64,000 nucleotides of DNA from Bog-473 sp963807675 (GCA_963807675.1 CAWECP010000012.1:62001-126000); one strand, 5' to 3'. Shown: positions 26,043-34,969, numbered from the stretch's first letter. The notes: generated by a model from the letters alone, not told the origin. Program-made: numbers and translations.

Positions 26043-26410
26043 GCAACTCGGTGGCACCGGCCGGCGTGGACCACGTGGCCATCAACGTCCCGGACGTCCC
26101 GGGGGCCATCGCGTTCTACACCGAGACGATGGGCTTGACCCAGAATTCGACCAGGCCGGACTTCGGCTTTGCGGGGGCCTGGCTCGACACGGCCAGCGGC
26201 CAGCAGGTACACCTCATTGAGTTGCCGGCACCGCCCAACGTGGGCCAGCACTTCGCCCTCGTCTACGACGACATCGACGCGGTGGTGGCCGAGTTGCGTG
26301 ACCGGGGCCTCGAGGTGACCGACCCGATTCCGGTCGGGGAGACGGGTCGGCGGCAGGCGTTCCTGACCGACCCGTGGGGCAATGGGATAGAGCTGCACCA
26401 ACGACCATAA
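26039..26410 (+). CDS. VOC-family protein (glyoxalase/bleomycin-resistance fold)
   Basis: A 123-residue single VOC domain built from two beta-alpha-beta-beta-beta units: 'GVDHVAINVPDVPGAIAFYT' first and 'QHFALVYDDIDAVVAELRDR' second, ending 'AFLTDPWGNGIELHQRP'. Metal ligands typical of the fold (His12, Glu in 'HLIEL', Glu in 'GIELHQ') are visible, so a metal-dependent lyase, isomerase or dioxygenase is possible. It is translationally coupled to punA (ATGA), but a shared function is not obvious. Confidence 0.85.
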   Translation: MSNSVAPAGVDHVAINVPDVPGAIAFYTETMGLTQNSTRPDFGFAGAWLDTASGQQVHLIELPAPPNVGQHFALVYDDIDAVVAELRDRGLEVTDPIPVGETGRRQAFLTDPWGNGIELHQRP

Positions 26411-26435
26411 GGACAACCGTCAGGGGGCTGCACGG

Positions 26436-26972
26436 ATGAGTCCCAACGACATGCTGACAGGGAGGGCGGCGTCAGGGGGACGTAGCCGCCCAGGCGCCGG
26501 GCGGCAGCTCCCGCCGGCCCGCCCGGGCCCACGGGTCAAAGCGCTCGGCCTCACCGCCGTGCTCATCGTCGCCAGCCTGGGGATCGGGTGGTTGCTCTGG
26601 AGCGTGGCCGAATGGCGCGGCGGCCGAACCCCGAGCTACCGGCTCACCGGTCTGTACGTCGTGCGACGTTCCGACGGGCGGCCGGCTGGGCTGGCTCGCT
26701 CAGCACTGCGCGAGCTGTGCTGCGCGGTTCTTCTCGTCCCGATGCTGTTGCTGTGCGTGCTGGTCGGGCTGGCCTTCGTGATGGGCGCGTCCGCACCGGA
26801 CGGCCTGTTCCGTCAGCCCCGCTCCGCCCCGTGGGACGTCGTCAGCGGCACGGAGGTGGTGGACGAGCGCCGCCGGGGCAAGAAGGCGCTCCGGCTCGGT
26901 CCGCCTTGGCCTGTCAAGCCGTCCGCGGAGCTCCTACGGGCCGCCGAGCAGCGCGGGCCAAGTCGGAACTGA
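26436..26972 (+). CDS. RDD-family membrane protein
   Basis: A 178-residue protein with a basic, proline-rich N-terminus and two transmembrane helices ('VKALGLTAVLIVASLGIGWL' and 'LCCAVLLVPMLLLCVLVGLA'). Between them is 'PSYRLTGLYVVRRSDGRPAG', and near the end 'APWDVVSGTEVVDERRRGKK', the pattern of an RDD domain with its conserved charged residues partly changed. Function of the family is unclear; some members transport small ions or osmolytes. It follows the VOC gene by 25 bases and could be in the punA operon. Confidence 0.75.
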   Translation: MSPNDMLTGRAASGGRSRPGAGRQLPPARPGPRVKALGLTAVLIVASLGIGWLLWSVAEWRGGRTPSYRLTGLYVVRRSDGRPAGLARSALRELCCAVLLVPMLLLCVLVGLAFVMGASAPDGLFRQPRSAPWDVVSGTEVVDERRRGKKALRLGPPWPVKPSAELLRAAEQRGPSRN

Positions 26973-27015
26973 GGGGCAGCCGGACTACGGGCTCCCGTGG
27001 CGGTGTTGTCCCATC

Positions 27016-27032
27016 ATTTAAGGCGCCATTAA
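27016..27032 (+). promoter_or_regulatory. Shared AT-flanked GGCGCC dyad upstream of the glycine-rich secreted protein
   Basis: ATTTAAGGCGCCATTAA is an imperfect dyad centred on GGCGCC with T/A-rich arms, 62 bases before the ATG at 27094. The first 12 bases are identical to a dyad at 49890 in the leader of another protein with the same secreted repeat. AT-rich words are rare in this GC-rich genome, so the match is unlikely to be random. A regulator site or promoter element is inferred, not proven. Confidence 0.45.
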
Positions 27033-27093
27033 CCAACGCGACCCAAGGGCGATTACAGTTCCGTCGCTGAGGACCCGACCACCGGAGGACGCC

Positions 27094-29040
27094 ATGAGAA
27101 GCTCGGCTGGCATCTCGTCAGGACCCAATGGTTTGATCGGGGCGACTCGACGAGCAGCGCCGGTGAGCGCCCTCACCTTGCTGGTTGGTTCGGTGCTGAG
27201 CGTGGTCGCCTTTGCGATGCCCTCGGCAGAAGGGGCCACGCCGGTCACGCTCTTCAGCTCCGTGGTGCCGGGCTCTACGTCCTCGGGCATCGCGGTTCCC
27301 GCCAACATCTGCTTCGTGAGCATCACGGTCTCGGGCGCCGCTGGGGGTGAAAGCTCCTTCGATGTGGCCGGTGGGGCGGGCGCCACGGTGGAGGCCACCG
27401 TGGCGGTGACACCGGGTGAGGCGCTCAGCGTCGTCGTCGGCGGCGTCGGCGGATCCCATGCCGACTTCTCCGGTGGCGGTGCCGGCGGCTTCGGCGGCGG
27501 GGGCGGGGGCAACGTGACCAGTGGCGGCGGCGGCGGCGCCTCGGTGGTCGCCACGGCCGCGGGCACACCTCTCGTCGTCGCCGGTGGTGGAGGCGGTGGT
27601 GGTGGTGGTGGGTCGGTCGGCGCCGCCGGCACCCTGGGCACCAGCGGCGGAGCCGGCTATGACAGCACCGGTGGCTCGTCTGCCGGTGCCGGCGGCTCGG
27701 CGACCATGGGTGGGGGCGGCGGCGGCGTCACCACCGGTGGGATGGGCCCCCTCGGCTCCAACGGCGTCGACGACAACGGCGGCGGCGGCGGGGGGGGCAC
27801 CATCGGCGGCGGCGGCGGGGCGAGCGGTGGGCCGGGCGGCACCGGGGGCACGGGAACGGGCCAAGGCGGTGCGGGCGGCACCAATGAAGGCGCGGCCCGC
27901 CTGACGGGCGGAGACGGCGGGACCGGGACGGGCGCCGGGGGCAACGGGGCCAACGCGAACACCGGACCGCTCACAACCACCTATGCGGGCACCACCAATG
28001 GCGCGGGCGGGGCGGGGGGCACCGGCTTTGGCGGCGGCGGCGGCGGCGTCGGCGACGGCGGTCAAGGCGGCGGCGGTGGTGGTGGTGGCTATGGCGGCGG
28101 CGGCCCCGATGCGGGGGGCTCCTCCTATGCGATCTCCTCGGCCAGCGCGCTCACCTCGTCGGCGACCAACACCGGCGAGGGCTCGGTCAGCATCACCTAT
28201 GACCCGTCGGCCGACGCCTGCTCGACCGCGCCCGTCACCTCGGGCTCGACCTCGTCGCACGGCTACTGGCTTGTCGGCTCCGACGGGGGCGTCTTCAACT
28301 TCGGCGCGGCAGGCTATTTCGGTTCGGAGGGCGCCAGCGTCTTGCAACGTCCCGTCGTCGGCGTGGTGGCGACCAAGGACGAAGGGGGCTACTGGCTCGA
28401 CGCCTCTGACGGTGGGGTCTTCGCGTTCGGTGACGCCGGTTTCTTCGGCTCGATCCCTGGTCTGGGGTTGCACCCGGCCGGATCGGGATCACCCAACAGC
28501 CTCAACGCCGCCATCGTGGGGATGGTGCCCTCGGCCGATGGCGGTGGCTATTTCATGGTGGGCTCTGACGGTGGCGTCTTCGCCTTCGGCGACGCCCACT
28601 TCGCCGGGTCGTGCCCGGGCATCGGAGGCTGCGCCGGTGCCGCCGTCGCCGTCCTGCCCGACGCCAGCGGCAATGGCTACTGGCTCGTCACCGAGAGCGG
28701 AAACGTCTACAGCTTCGGCGACGCCTCCTATGACGGCGCTCCCGGCTCTACCGGCTCGCCGGTGACCTCGGCGGTCCGAACCCCGAGTGGCGGCGGCTAT
28801 TGGATCCTCACCGCCAACGGCAGCGTGTACAACTACGGCAACGCGGCTGCTCTTGGCAACCCCGCAGGAAAGTTCGGTGGACTGCTCCCGGCCATGGCCG
28901 TCTTTGCCACCTCAGACGGGCAGGGCTATTGGGTGGCCGCCTCAAACGGCGCCGTCGACAACTATGGCGACGCCCTCAACGAAGGTTCCATGCTCGGCAC
29001 TCACCTCAACGGATTCATCGTCGCGGCAACGGGCTTCTGA
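27094..29040 (+). CDS. Secreted glycine-rich protein with YWLV-type C-terminal repeats
   Basis: The 648-residue protein starts at an ATG with GGAGGA 4 bases upstream. Residues 1-48 form a long signal peptide (hydrophobic 'SALTLLVGSVLSVVAFA'). A beta-rich domain of about 60 residues ('TPVTLFSSVVPGSTSSGIAV', 'SITVSGAAGGE') precedes a region of about 230 residues (nt 27430-28130) dominated by Gly runs, like the bacterial glycine-rich family. From about residue 389, six diverged repeats of the 'GYWLVGSDGGVFNFGAAGYF' type follow to the C-terminus. No catalytic domain is seen. It probably acts at the cell surface in adhesion or wall binding (inference). It sits alone, with a dyad at 27016 that it shares with the GH16 gene. 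Confidence 0.78.
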   Translation: MRSSAGISSGPNGLIGATRRAAPVSALTLLVGSVLSVVAFAMPSAEGATPVTLFSSVVPGSTSSGIAVPANICFVSITVSGAAGGESSFDVAGGAGATVEATVAVTPGEALSVVVGGVGGSHADFSGGGAGGFGGGGGGNVTSGGGGGASVVATAAGTPLVVAGGGGGGGGGGSVGAAGTLGTSGGAGYDSTGGSSAGAGGSATMGGGGGGVTTGGMGPLGSNGVDDNGGGGGGGTIGGGGGASGGPGGTGGTGTGQGGAGGTNEGAARLTGGDGGTGTGAGGNGANANTGPLTTTYAGTTNGAGGAGGTGFGGGGGGVGDGGQGGGGGGGGYGGGGPDAGGSSYAISSASALTSSATNTGEGSVSITYDPSADACSTAPVTSGSTSSHGYWLVGSDGGVFNFGAAGYFGSEGASVLQRPVVGVVATKDEGGYWLDASDGGVFAFGDAGFFGSIPGLGLHPAGSGSPNSLNAAIVGMVPSADGGGYFMVGSDGGVFAFGDAHFAGSCPGIGGCAGAAVAVLPDASGNGYWLVTESGNVYSFGDASYDGAPGSTGSPVTSAVRTPSGGGYWILTANGSVYNYGNAAALGNPAGKFGGLLPAMAVFATSDGQGYWVAASNGAVDNYGDALNEGSMLGTHLNGFIVAATGF

Positions 29041-29047
29041 TGGCGAA

Positions 29048-29443
29048 GTGGGCCACCACGTCGTAGCCGCACTCCTCGTAAAAGACGGACGGGTCCTCCT
29101 GTGCCACCGCTCGCCCGGACGACGGTGGTACCCCGACGTGTGGGACCTGGCGGGAGGCCACGTTAAGGAAGGAGAGCTCCGCGAGGAAGCCCTTGGTCGC
29201 GAGTTGGCCGAAGAGCTGGGCATCGTCCTCAGACCGCCGGTCGTCGGCCCCGTGGCCGTTCTGTCGGACCCGGAGCTGTCCTTGGCGATCTACGTGGTGA
29301 CGGACTGGGTCGGCGACCCGGTCAATCGTGTTCCCGAAGAGCACGATGAGATCGGCTGGTTCGAGGTGGACGAGGTCCGGCAATTGCGCCTTGCTCTCCC
29401 CGCACTCCCCGGCATCATCGACGAGGCCCTGGCGCTCGGCTGA
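29048..29443 (+). CDS. Nudix hydrolase
   Basis: A 131-residue Nudix enzyme. The Nudix box G-x5-E-x7-R-E-x-x-E-E-x-G-I is fully present: 'GHVKEGELREEALGRELAEE' followed by LGI. The sequence before it ('AALLVKDGRVLLCHRSPGRR') resembles NUDIX NTP-pyrophosphohydrolases. The GTG at 29048 is chosen since it starts just after the previous stop; a clear ribosome site is missing. It may clean up oxidised or non-canonical nucleotides. Possibly in one transcript with the secreted protein upstream. Confidence 0.85.
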   Translation: MGHHVVAALLVKDGRVLLCHRSPGRRWYPDVWDLAGGHVKEGELREEALGRELAEELGIVLRPPVVGPVAVLSDPELSLAIYVVTDWVGDPVNRVPEEHDEIGWFEVDEVRQLRLALPALPGIIDEALALG

Positions 29444-29519
29444 GACCACACGCCACGAGGCCCATCGAGTCGGCGGGTGCGGCACACCCGACCTTCGTGC
29501 TGTCGCCGCGTACCGGCGG

Positions 29520-29942
29520 TCAGGTCACCTGCTGGAGGGAGAAGAACATGACCGGAACGGGCAGGCCACCCGTCACCGAGGCGGCGTCACGGGCAATCGG
29601 CATCCAGGCGAGGCCGACCATGCGAGGACACGCGGAGTCGAGGTCGTCGTCGGAACCGAGCCGAGGCTCTCCCGGCTCGACCTCCACATCGAAGATCGCG
29701 GTCATGCCGGAGGGATACGGATAGTCGAAGGCGTGACGCCACGAGCGGCAAACCAGACCGACCTCTTCGGCGACCTCCCGGACCAACGCGCGCTCGACGT
29801 CCTCGCCGGGATCGATGCCGCCACCGGGCAGGGTCCAGTAGTCGTCACCATCGTGTCGCCCGCTCGGTCCTCTTCCTCGCTCCTGGACCATGAGGACCCG
29901 GTCGCCGCGTCGGATGATCGCTGCGACTCGCCGGCGTTCCAT
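29520..29942 (-). CDS. Nudix hydrolase
   Basis: A 140-residue Nudix protein on the opposite strand, unrelated in detail to its neighbour. The box is 'GGGIDPGEDVERALVREVAE' followed by EVGL, matching G-x5-E-x7-R-E-x-x-E-E-x-G-L. The start 'MERRRVAAIIRRGDRVLMVQ' and 'GDDYWTLPGGG' are typical of ADP-ribose/NTP pyrophosphatases. ATG start at 29942. It converges on the other Nudix gene 76 bases away; two adjacent Nudix genes pointing at each other is a curiosity rather than a known pair. Confidence 0.88.
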   Translation of the reverse strand: MERRRVAAIIRRGDRVLMVQERGRGPSGRHDGDDYWTLPGGGIDPGEDVERALVREVAEEVGLVCRSWRHAFDYPYPSGMTAIFDVEVEPGEPRLGSDDDLDSACPRMVGLAWMPIARDAASVTGGLPVPVMFFSLQQVT

Positions 29943-30110
29943 GCCTCATGGTGGCAGATTCCGTGTGCGACGTTCGTCGGGAGCTGATGGGACCGCGCGA
30001 AAGGGGCACCGTCGACGTCTTTCGGTCAACCTCTGCCTCTGCGACGGAGCGTGAGACGTCGGCGACGCGGAACCGGCAGAACTCGACGGACCGCCCGCCG
30101 AAGCTCGCCG

Positions 30111-30362
30111 CTAGCCGGTGAGAACGCTCACGTGCTGGCGGCCACGCCGCTCGCCGAACTTCACCACGCCGTCGGCCGTGGCGAAGAGCGTGTCGTCGCC
30201 TCCGCGCCCGACGTTGGCGCCGGGGTAGAACTTCGTCCCCCGCTGGCGCACCAGGATGGAGCCGGCGGTCACCGCCGTCCCGTCGAACGTCTTCACCCCG
30301 AGGCGCTGGGCCGTCGAGTCGCGGCCGTTACGGGTCGAGCCGCCACCCTTGGTCTTCGACAT
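30111..30362 (-). CDS. rpmA: 50S ribosomal protein bL27
   Basis: bL27 reaches toward the peptidyl-transferase centre of the 50S subunit. The 83-residue protein starts 'MSKTKGGGSTRNGRDSTAQR' and has 'GVKTFDGTAVTAGSILVRQR' and 'KFYPGANVGRGGDDTLFATA', all highly conserved. The N-terminus is the Gram-negative/actinobacterial type without a cleavable extension. It follows rplU by 15 bases. obg, which usually comes next, is instead about 9 kb away. Confidence 0.97.
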   Translation of the reverse strand: MSKTKGGGSTRNGRDSTAQRLGVKTFDGTAVTAGSILVRQRGTKFYPGANVGRGGDDTLFATADGVVKFGERRGRQHVSVLTG

Positions 30363-30377
30363 GTCTGGCTCCTGCCT

Positions 30378-30689
30378 CTACTTCGCCGTGATGGCGGTGA
30401 TCTCGAGCGTCGCGTAGTGCTGGCGGTGGCCCCACCGGCGGCGCTGATTCGACTTGGACTTGTAGGTCATGGCGTTGATCTTGGGGCCCTTCTCCTCCCC
30501 CACGACCTTGCCCGTCACCGAGGCGCCGGCCAGCTGCTCCGGCGTGGCCAGGACCCGGTCGCCGTCCACCACCAGCACGGGCTCGAGGGACACCTCGGCA
30601 CCCACCGGCTGGCCCAGAAGCTCCACGCGGACGCGCTGACCCTCGGCCACGCGCTCCTGTTTCCCACCGGACCTGATGACGGCATACAT
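30378..30689 (-). CDS. rplU: 50S ribosomal protein bL21
   Basis: bL21 is a 23S-rRNA-binding protein of the large subunit. The 103-residue protein begins 'MYAVIRSGGKQERVAEGQRV' and ends with the RNA-binding 'YKSKSNQRRRWGHRQHYATL', both diagnostic. It lies 12 bases after rne and 15 before rpmA, the standard rne-rplU-rpmA order, likely one transcript. Confidence 0.97.
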   Translation of the reverse strand: MYAVIRSGGKQERVAEGQRVRVELLGQPVGAEVSLEPVLVVDGDRVLATPEQLAGASVTGKVVGEEKGPKINAMTYKSKSNQRRRWGHRQHYATLEITAITAK

Positions 30690-30701
30690 AAGCGGGAAAC
30701 C

Positions 30702-32303
30702 CTAGCGCAGAACGGTGTCGTCCAGGGTCACGCCCCGACCCCTACAGATGGCGCACTCGCTGGACAAGGTCTCGAGGAGTCCCTCTGAGACACGCTTGCG
30801 CGTCATCTCCACCAGCCCCAGCTCGGAGATGTCGAAGACCTGCGTCCGGGTCTTGTCCCGGGCCAGCGCGTTGCGCAGGGCCGCCGCCACCCGCTCCCGG
30901 TTCTCCCTCACCTCCATGTCGATGAAGTCGATGACGATGATGCCGCCGATGTCCCGCAGGCGCAGCTGGTGCGCCACCTCCTCGGCCGCCTCCAGGTTGT
31001 TGCGGAAGACGGTCTCCTCCAGGTTGGTCTTGCCCACGTTCTTGCCCGTGTTGACGTCGATCACCGTGAGCGCTTCGGTCCGCTCAATGATGAGCGAGCC
31101 GCCCGAGGGGAGCCACACCTTGCGGTCGAGCGCCTTGTGCAGCTGCTCGTGGACGTGGTAGCGCTCGAAGATGGGCAGCCCCTCCACCTCGGAGTCGTAG
31201 TACTCCACCCGGTCCGACAGCTCCGGGCTGACCGCCTGCACGTAGTCGCGCACCTGCTCGTAGAGGTCCAGGTCGTCGATCACGACGCCTCGGTACTCGG
31301 CGTTGAGCTCCTCGCGCAGGATGCGCACGGACAGTTCCGGCTCCCGGTAGAGCAGGCCCGGCGCGTCCGACCGCTTCGCCTCGGCCTCAATGGCGTTCCA
31401 CTGTTCGAGCAACGAGGTGACGTCCCGCTGGAGCTCGTCGGCCGAGACGCCCTCGGCCGCCGTGCGGATGATCATGCCGTGGCCGGCCGGCTTCACCTCG
31501 TCGATGATGCGACGCAACCGCCGGCGCTCGTTGTCCCCCAGCCGCTTGGAGATCCCGAAGGCGCTCGAGTTCGGCACCAGCACGGCGAACCGGCCGGGCA
31601 GCGAGACCTCCTGGGTGAGCCGGGCTCCCTTGGCCCCGATGGGGTTCTTGGTGACCTGGCACAGGATGGTCTGCCCCGCCTTGAGCACGTCCTCGATGCG
31701 GGGCTGGGACGACCCCCCGCCCTCGATGTCGTCCCGGTCGTAGCGCACGTCGCCCCGGTAGAGCACGGCGTTCTTGGGGATCCCGATGTCGACGAAGGCG
31801 GCCTCCATGCCGGGCAGGACGTTCTGGACCCGGCCCCGGTACACGTTGCCGTCGATCTGGGTGGTGTCGTCGGCCGCCCGGGACACGTAATGCTCGACCA
31901 GGGAGCGCCCCTCCAGCATGGCGATCTGGGTCATGTGCGGCTGGACGTGGACGCAGACCAGGTAGCGGCCGACCTGGCGTGAGCGTCGCTCCCGCCCCGA
32001 CCGGCGGCGGCTGCGCGACCGCTTGGCCCCGTCGCCCTCTCCCGCCGGCTCGGCGTCCTCTGCCGTCTCGGGCTGGGCCGCCGTCTTGTCCTGCCGTGGC
32101 GGCGTGGTCGTCGTCCCGGGCCGCACCAGCGGCACCACCGGCGCCGCTGCGGGCTGCGGTGGTGGCACGGCCGGCGCCGGGCGCGTGTCGCCGATCTTGG
32201 GCTTACGCTGGGGCGCCGGGCGCGGCGCGGCCGGAGGGCTACTGCTCCCGGGCGCCTCCGGGGCGCGACCCTCCGGGGTCTGGCTGATTTCCGGCTCGGA
32301 CAT
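30702..32303 (-). CDS. rne: Ribonuclease E/G family protein
   Basis: An endoribonuclease for rRNA processing and mRNA decay. The 533-residue protein has a Pro/Ala-rich N-terminal tail, a basic linker ('KRSRSRRRSGRERRSRQVGR'), an S1 domain ('GRVQNVLPGMEAAFVDIGIP'), the catalytic DNase I-like core ('LTVIDVNTGKNVGKTNLEET', 'IIVIDFIDMEVRENRERV') and the zinc-link 'ECAICRGRG' at the C-terminus. The ATG at 32303 has AAGGAGG upstream; the frame is open further but not conserved. The start lies 65 bases inside the upstream gene, suggesting coupling. No long C-terminal scaffold region, so it is RNase G-like in layout. Confidence 0.94.
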   Translation of the reverse strand: MSEPEISQTPEGRAPEAPGSSSPPAAPRPAPQRKPKIGDTRPAPAVPPPQPAAAPVVPLVRPGTTTTPPRQDKTAAQPETAEDAEPAGEGDGAKRSRSRRRSGRERRSRQVGRYLVCVHVQPHMTQIAMLEGRSLVEHYVSRAADDTTQIDGNVYRGRVQNVLPGMEAAFVDIGIPKNAVLYRGDVRYDRDDIEGGGSSQPRIEDVLKAGQTILCQVTKNPIGAKGARLTQEVSLPGRFAVLVPNSSAFGISKRLGDNERRRLRRIIDEVKPAGHGMIIRTAAEGVSADELQRDVTSLLEQWNAIEAEAKRSDAPGLLYREPELSVRILREELNAEYRGVVIDDLDLYEQVRDYVQAVSPELSDRVEYYDSEVEGLPIFERYHVHEQLHKALDRKVWLPSGGSLIIERTEALTVIDVNTGKNVGKTNLEETVFRNNLEAAEEVAHQLRLRDIGGIIVIDFIDMEVRENRERVAAALRNALARDKTRTQVFDISELGLVEMTRKRVSEGLLETLSSECAICRGRGVTLDDTVLR

Positions 32304-33042
32304 GAGGGAGAGCCCTCCTTGCGTTCTGTTCGGGGACGGCGGTGGTCCCGAGCCACTCCACGGGGAGCGGCTCGAACCGTGTGCCATCACGCTCGATCCA
32401 TTGATGCGTTCTGCACGCTCGTGCCGGCACCTTGTCGGTGCCCAGGGCGGCGAGCACGTCGGCCGGACGTACCCCACGCGGGTGGGTGGCCAGCTCCGCC
32501 CGCAAGCGACCTTGGGAACCGGTCAGCTCGAGTGCCAGGATGGCCGGGCGGATGTCGTCCGTGACCGGACGACCCTTCCGCTCCCGCCGCACCGTGAGGA
32601 TGGGAGAGGCCAGGACCTTCTCGACCCGCTCCTGTAGCTCCTCACCCGGCACCTCGAGCACCTCCAGCTCCCAATCACACGATGCTACCTCCTGCTGCAG
32701 CGATCCCTCCCCATCCGCCACCAGCGCCGCCGCCTGGACGTCGATCCCGTCGGGCAGCAGGGCGCTGAGGACGGGGGCCAGCTCGGCCAGGGGCGTGTCG
32801 CTCGGCTCGGCCGGGCCCAGGCGCAGGTCGAGGTACTCGCCCATCGACTCGCACCCGGTGGGCAGGGCGAGCCCGAAGCTCACCAGGGGGTGGGGCACGA
32901 ACCCCTGTGAGTAGGCCATGCGCACGCCGCCACGGCGAAGCGCCCGCTCCCACATGCGGGCCACGTCGCGATGGCTGGTGAAGCGGATCTTGCCGAACTT
33001 GGAAAAACGCAGCCGGAGGCGGCGCTGGTCCTCAGGAGGCAC
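32239..33042 (-). CDS. Radical-SAM-linked protein (TIGR03936/DUF2344)
   Basis: A 267-residue DUF2344 protein, usually encoded with or fused to a TIGR03960 radical SAM enzyme. Marks: 'RLRLRFSKFGKIRFTSHRDV', 'RALRRGGVRMAYSQGFVPHP', 'LALPTGCESMGEYLDLRLG' and a C-terminal 'CRTHQWI'. The GTG at 33042 overlaps the radical SAM stop by 11 bases, so I choose it over longer frames that run into the upstream gene. Its C-terminal 20 residues overlap the start of rne. The biochemical function is unknown; the pair sits with ribosomal genes in many bacteria, hinting at RNA or ribosome modification. Confidence 0.9.
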   Translation of the reverse strand: MPPEDQRRLRLRFSKFGKIRFTSHRDVARMWERALRRGGVRMAYSQGFVPHPLVSFGLALPTGCESMGEYLDLRLGPAEPSDTPLAELAPVLSALLPDGIDVQAAALVADGEGSLQQEVASCDWELEVLEVPGEELQERVEKVLASPILTVRRERKGRPVTDDIRPAILALELTGSQGRLRAELATHPRGVRPADVLAALGTDKVPARACRTHQWIERDGTRFEPLPVEWLGTTAVPEQNARRALPHVRAGNQPDPGGSRPGGAREQ

Positions 33043-34969
33043 GGCCGACCAGCCGGACCGGGATGCGGTCGCCCTGGCGCAGGTCCTGCCCGGTGCCCTG
33101 GCTGCCGCCGGCCGGCGGCACGGCCGAGGCCACGACGTGCTCGACGCCGAAGCCGGTGCAGGCGCCGCAGTCGTAGCACGGCGTCCAGCGGCAGTCCTCG
33201 ACGCCGGCCCCCGCCAAGGCGTCCTGCCAGTCACCCCAGAGGAAGTCGCGGTGCAGCCCGGCCGAGATGTGGTCCCAGGGCAGCGCCTCCGACTGGTCGC
33301 GCTCGCGGTGGCACACCTCGGACAGGCTCAGCCCCTCGGCCTCGAGGGCCGCCTCCCACAGACCGAGGTCGAACCGCTCGGACCACTCCTGGAAGGTGCC
33401 GCCGGCACGCCAGACGCGCTCGATCACCGCACCCACGCGCCGGTCGCCCCGGCTGGCCAGGCCCTCGGCCACCGTGGCGGCGGGGTCGTGCCAGCGGATG
33501 GTCAGGCCCTTGGCCCCGCGGGCTTCGGCGCGCAGCAGCGCCACCTTGCGCTCGAGCTCGGCCGCCGTGTCCTGGCCGAACCACTGGAACGGCGTGTGCG
33601 CCTTCGGGACGAAGCCGCCGACGGAGGCCACCACCGTCACCGACTTGTGGTAGCGCCGGCCGATCTCGGTACAGCGGGCCCCCAACTCGGCGATGCCGCG
33701 CACGTCCTCGTCACGCTCGGTCGGCAGCCCAATCAGGAAGTACAGCTTCACCCGCCGCCAGCCCTGGCTGAAGGCGGCGTCGACCGCGCCGTAGAGGTCC
33801 TCCTCGGTGATCAGCTTGTTGATCACCGTGCGCATGCGCCACGTCCCACCCTCGGGCGCGAAGGTCAGGCCGGTGCGGCGCACCTTCTGGATCTGCGCCG
33901 CCGTGCCGACGGTGAAGGCGTCGACCCGCAGCGACGGCAGGCTGACCGACACCCGCCCCTCGTGGCTCGGCTCGTCGACGATGTCACGCACCGTGTCCTC
34001 GATGCCGGAGAAGTCGGCGGTCGACAGCGACGTCAGCGCCACCTCGTCGTGGCCGGTCCACTCCAGGCCACGACGCACCAGCTCGCGCACCTGGGCCGCC
34101 GGGCGTTCCCGCACCGGCCGGGTGATCATGCCCGCCTGGCAGAAGCGGCACCCCCGCGTGCAGCCACGGAACACCTCGACGTTGAGCCGGTCGTGCACCA
34201 CCTCGGTCAGCGGCACCAGCGGGCGGGCCGGGTAGGGCCAGTCGGCCAGGTCGGCCACCGTACGTTTGGTCACCTCGGCGGGCGCCGCCGGATCGTTCGG
34301 CCGCGTGCCGACCAGCCGACCGTCCTCGTAGGACGCGGTGTACAGCGCCGGCACGTAGACGCCCTCCAACCCGGCCAGGGAGCGCAGCAGGTCGAGGCGC
34401 TCGCCCCGGCCGCCAGCCAGCCAGGCGGCCACCACCGCGTTGATCTCCCCCACCACCTCCTCGCCGTCGCCCAGGACGAAGGCATCGACGAAGTCGGCCA
34501 GCGGCTCGGGGTTGAACGCGCAGTGCCCGCCCGCCAGCACCAGCGCGTCCGCGCGGCTGCGGTCGCAGGCGTGCAGCGGGACACCGGCCAGGTCGATCAG
34601 GTTGAGCACGTTCGTGTAGACCAGCTCGGCCGCCAGGTTGAAGGCGAGGACGTCGAAGGCCGCGGCCGGCAGGTGCTGCTCCACGCTGAAGAGCGGCACG
34701 CCGGCGGCCCGCATGGCCGCCTCCATGTCGACCCAGGGCGCGTAGGCCCGCTCGGCCACGGCGTCGGGCCGCTCGTTGAGGATTTCGTAGAGGATCTGCA
34801 GGCCCTGGTTGGGCAGCCCGATCTCGTACGTGTCGGGGTAGAGCAGGAGCCAGGCCACCCGGCCCGGGCCGTGCTCGGGGCAGAGGGCCCCCTGCTCGCC
34901 GCCGATGTAGCGAGCGGGCTTGGACACACCCGGCAGCAGACGCTCTATCTGGGGCCAGAGGCTCTCCAT
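33032..34969 (-). CDS. Radical SAM protein of the TIGR03960 family
   Basis: A 645-residue radical SAM enzyme with an N-terminal cobalamin-binding-like domain and a central SAM barrel. The [4Fe-4S] motif C-x3-C-x2-C is 'GCTRGCRFCQAGMITRP'. Also seen are 'LLYPDTYEIGLPNQGLQILY', 'FAPEGGTWRMRTVINKLITE' and 'VGGFVPKAHTPFQW', all typical of the family. A C-terminal Cys cluster ('CYDCGACTGFG') may bind another Fe-S centre. It is always found beside the DUF2344 protein. Substrate unknown. It starts 30 bases after mrdA ends. Confidence 0.94.
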   Translation of the reverse strand: MESLWPQIERLLPGVSKPARYIGGEQGALCPEHGPGRVAWLLLYPDTYEIGLPNQGLQILYEILNERPDAVAERAYAPWVDMEAAMRAAGVPLFSVEQHLPAAAFDVLAFNLAAELVYTNVLNLIDLAGVPLHACDRSRADALVLAGGHCAFNPEPLADFVDAFVLGDGEEVVGEINAVVAAWLAGGRGERLDLLRSLAGLEGVYVPALYTASYEDGRLVGTRPNDPAAPAEVTKRTVADLADWPYPARPLVPLTEVVHDRLNVEVFRGCTRGCRFCQAGMITRPVRERPAAQVRELVRRGLEWTGHDEVALTSLSTADFSGIEDTVRDIVDEPSHEGRVSVSLPSLRVDAFTVGTAAQIQKVRRTGLTFAPEGGTWRMRTVINKLITEEDLYGAVDAAFSQGWRRVKLYFLIGLPTERDEDVRGIAELGARCTEIGRRYHKSVTVVASVGGFVPKAHTPFQWFGQDTAAELERKVALLRAEARGAKGLTIRWHDPAATVAEGLASRGDRRVGAVIERVWRAGGTFQEWSERFDLGLWEAALEAEGLSLSEVCHRERDQSEALPWDHISAGLHRDFLWGDWQDALAGAGVEDCRWTPCYDCGACTGFGVEHVVASAVPPAGGSQGTGQDLRQGDRIPVRLVGRAS

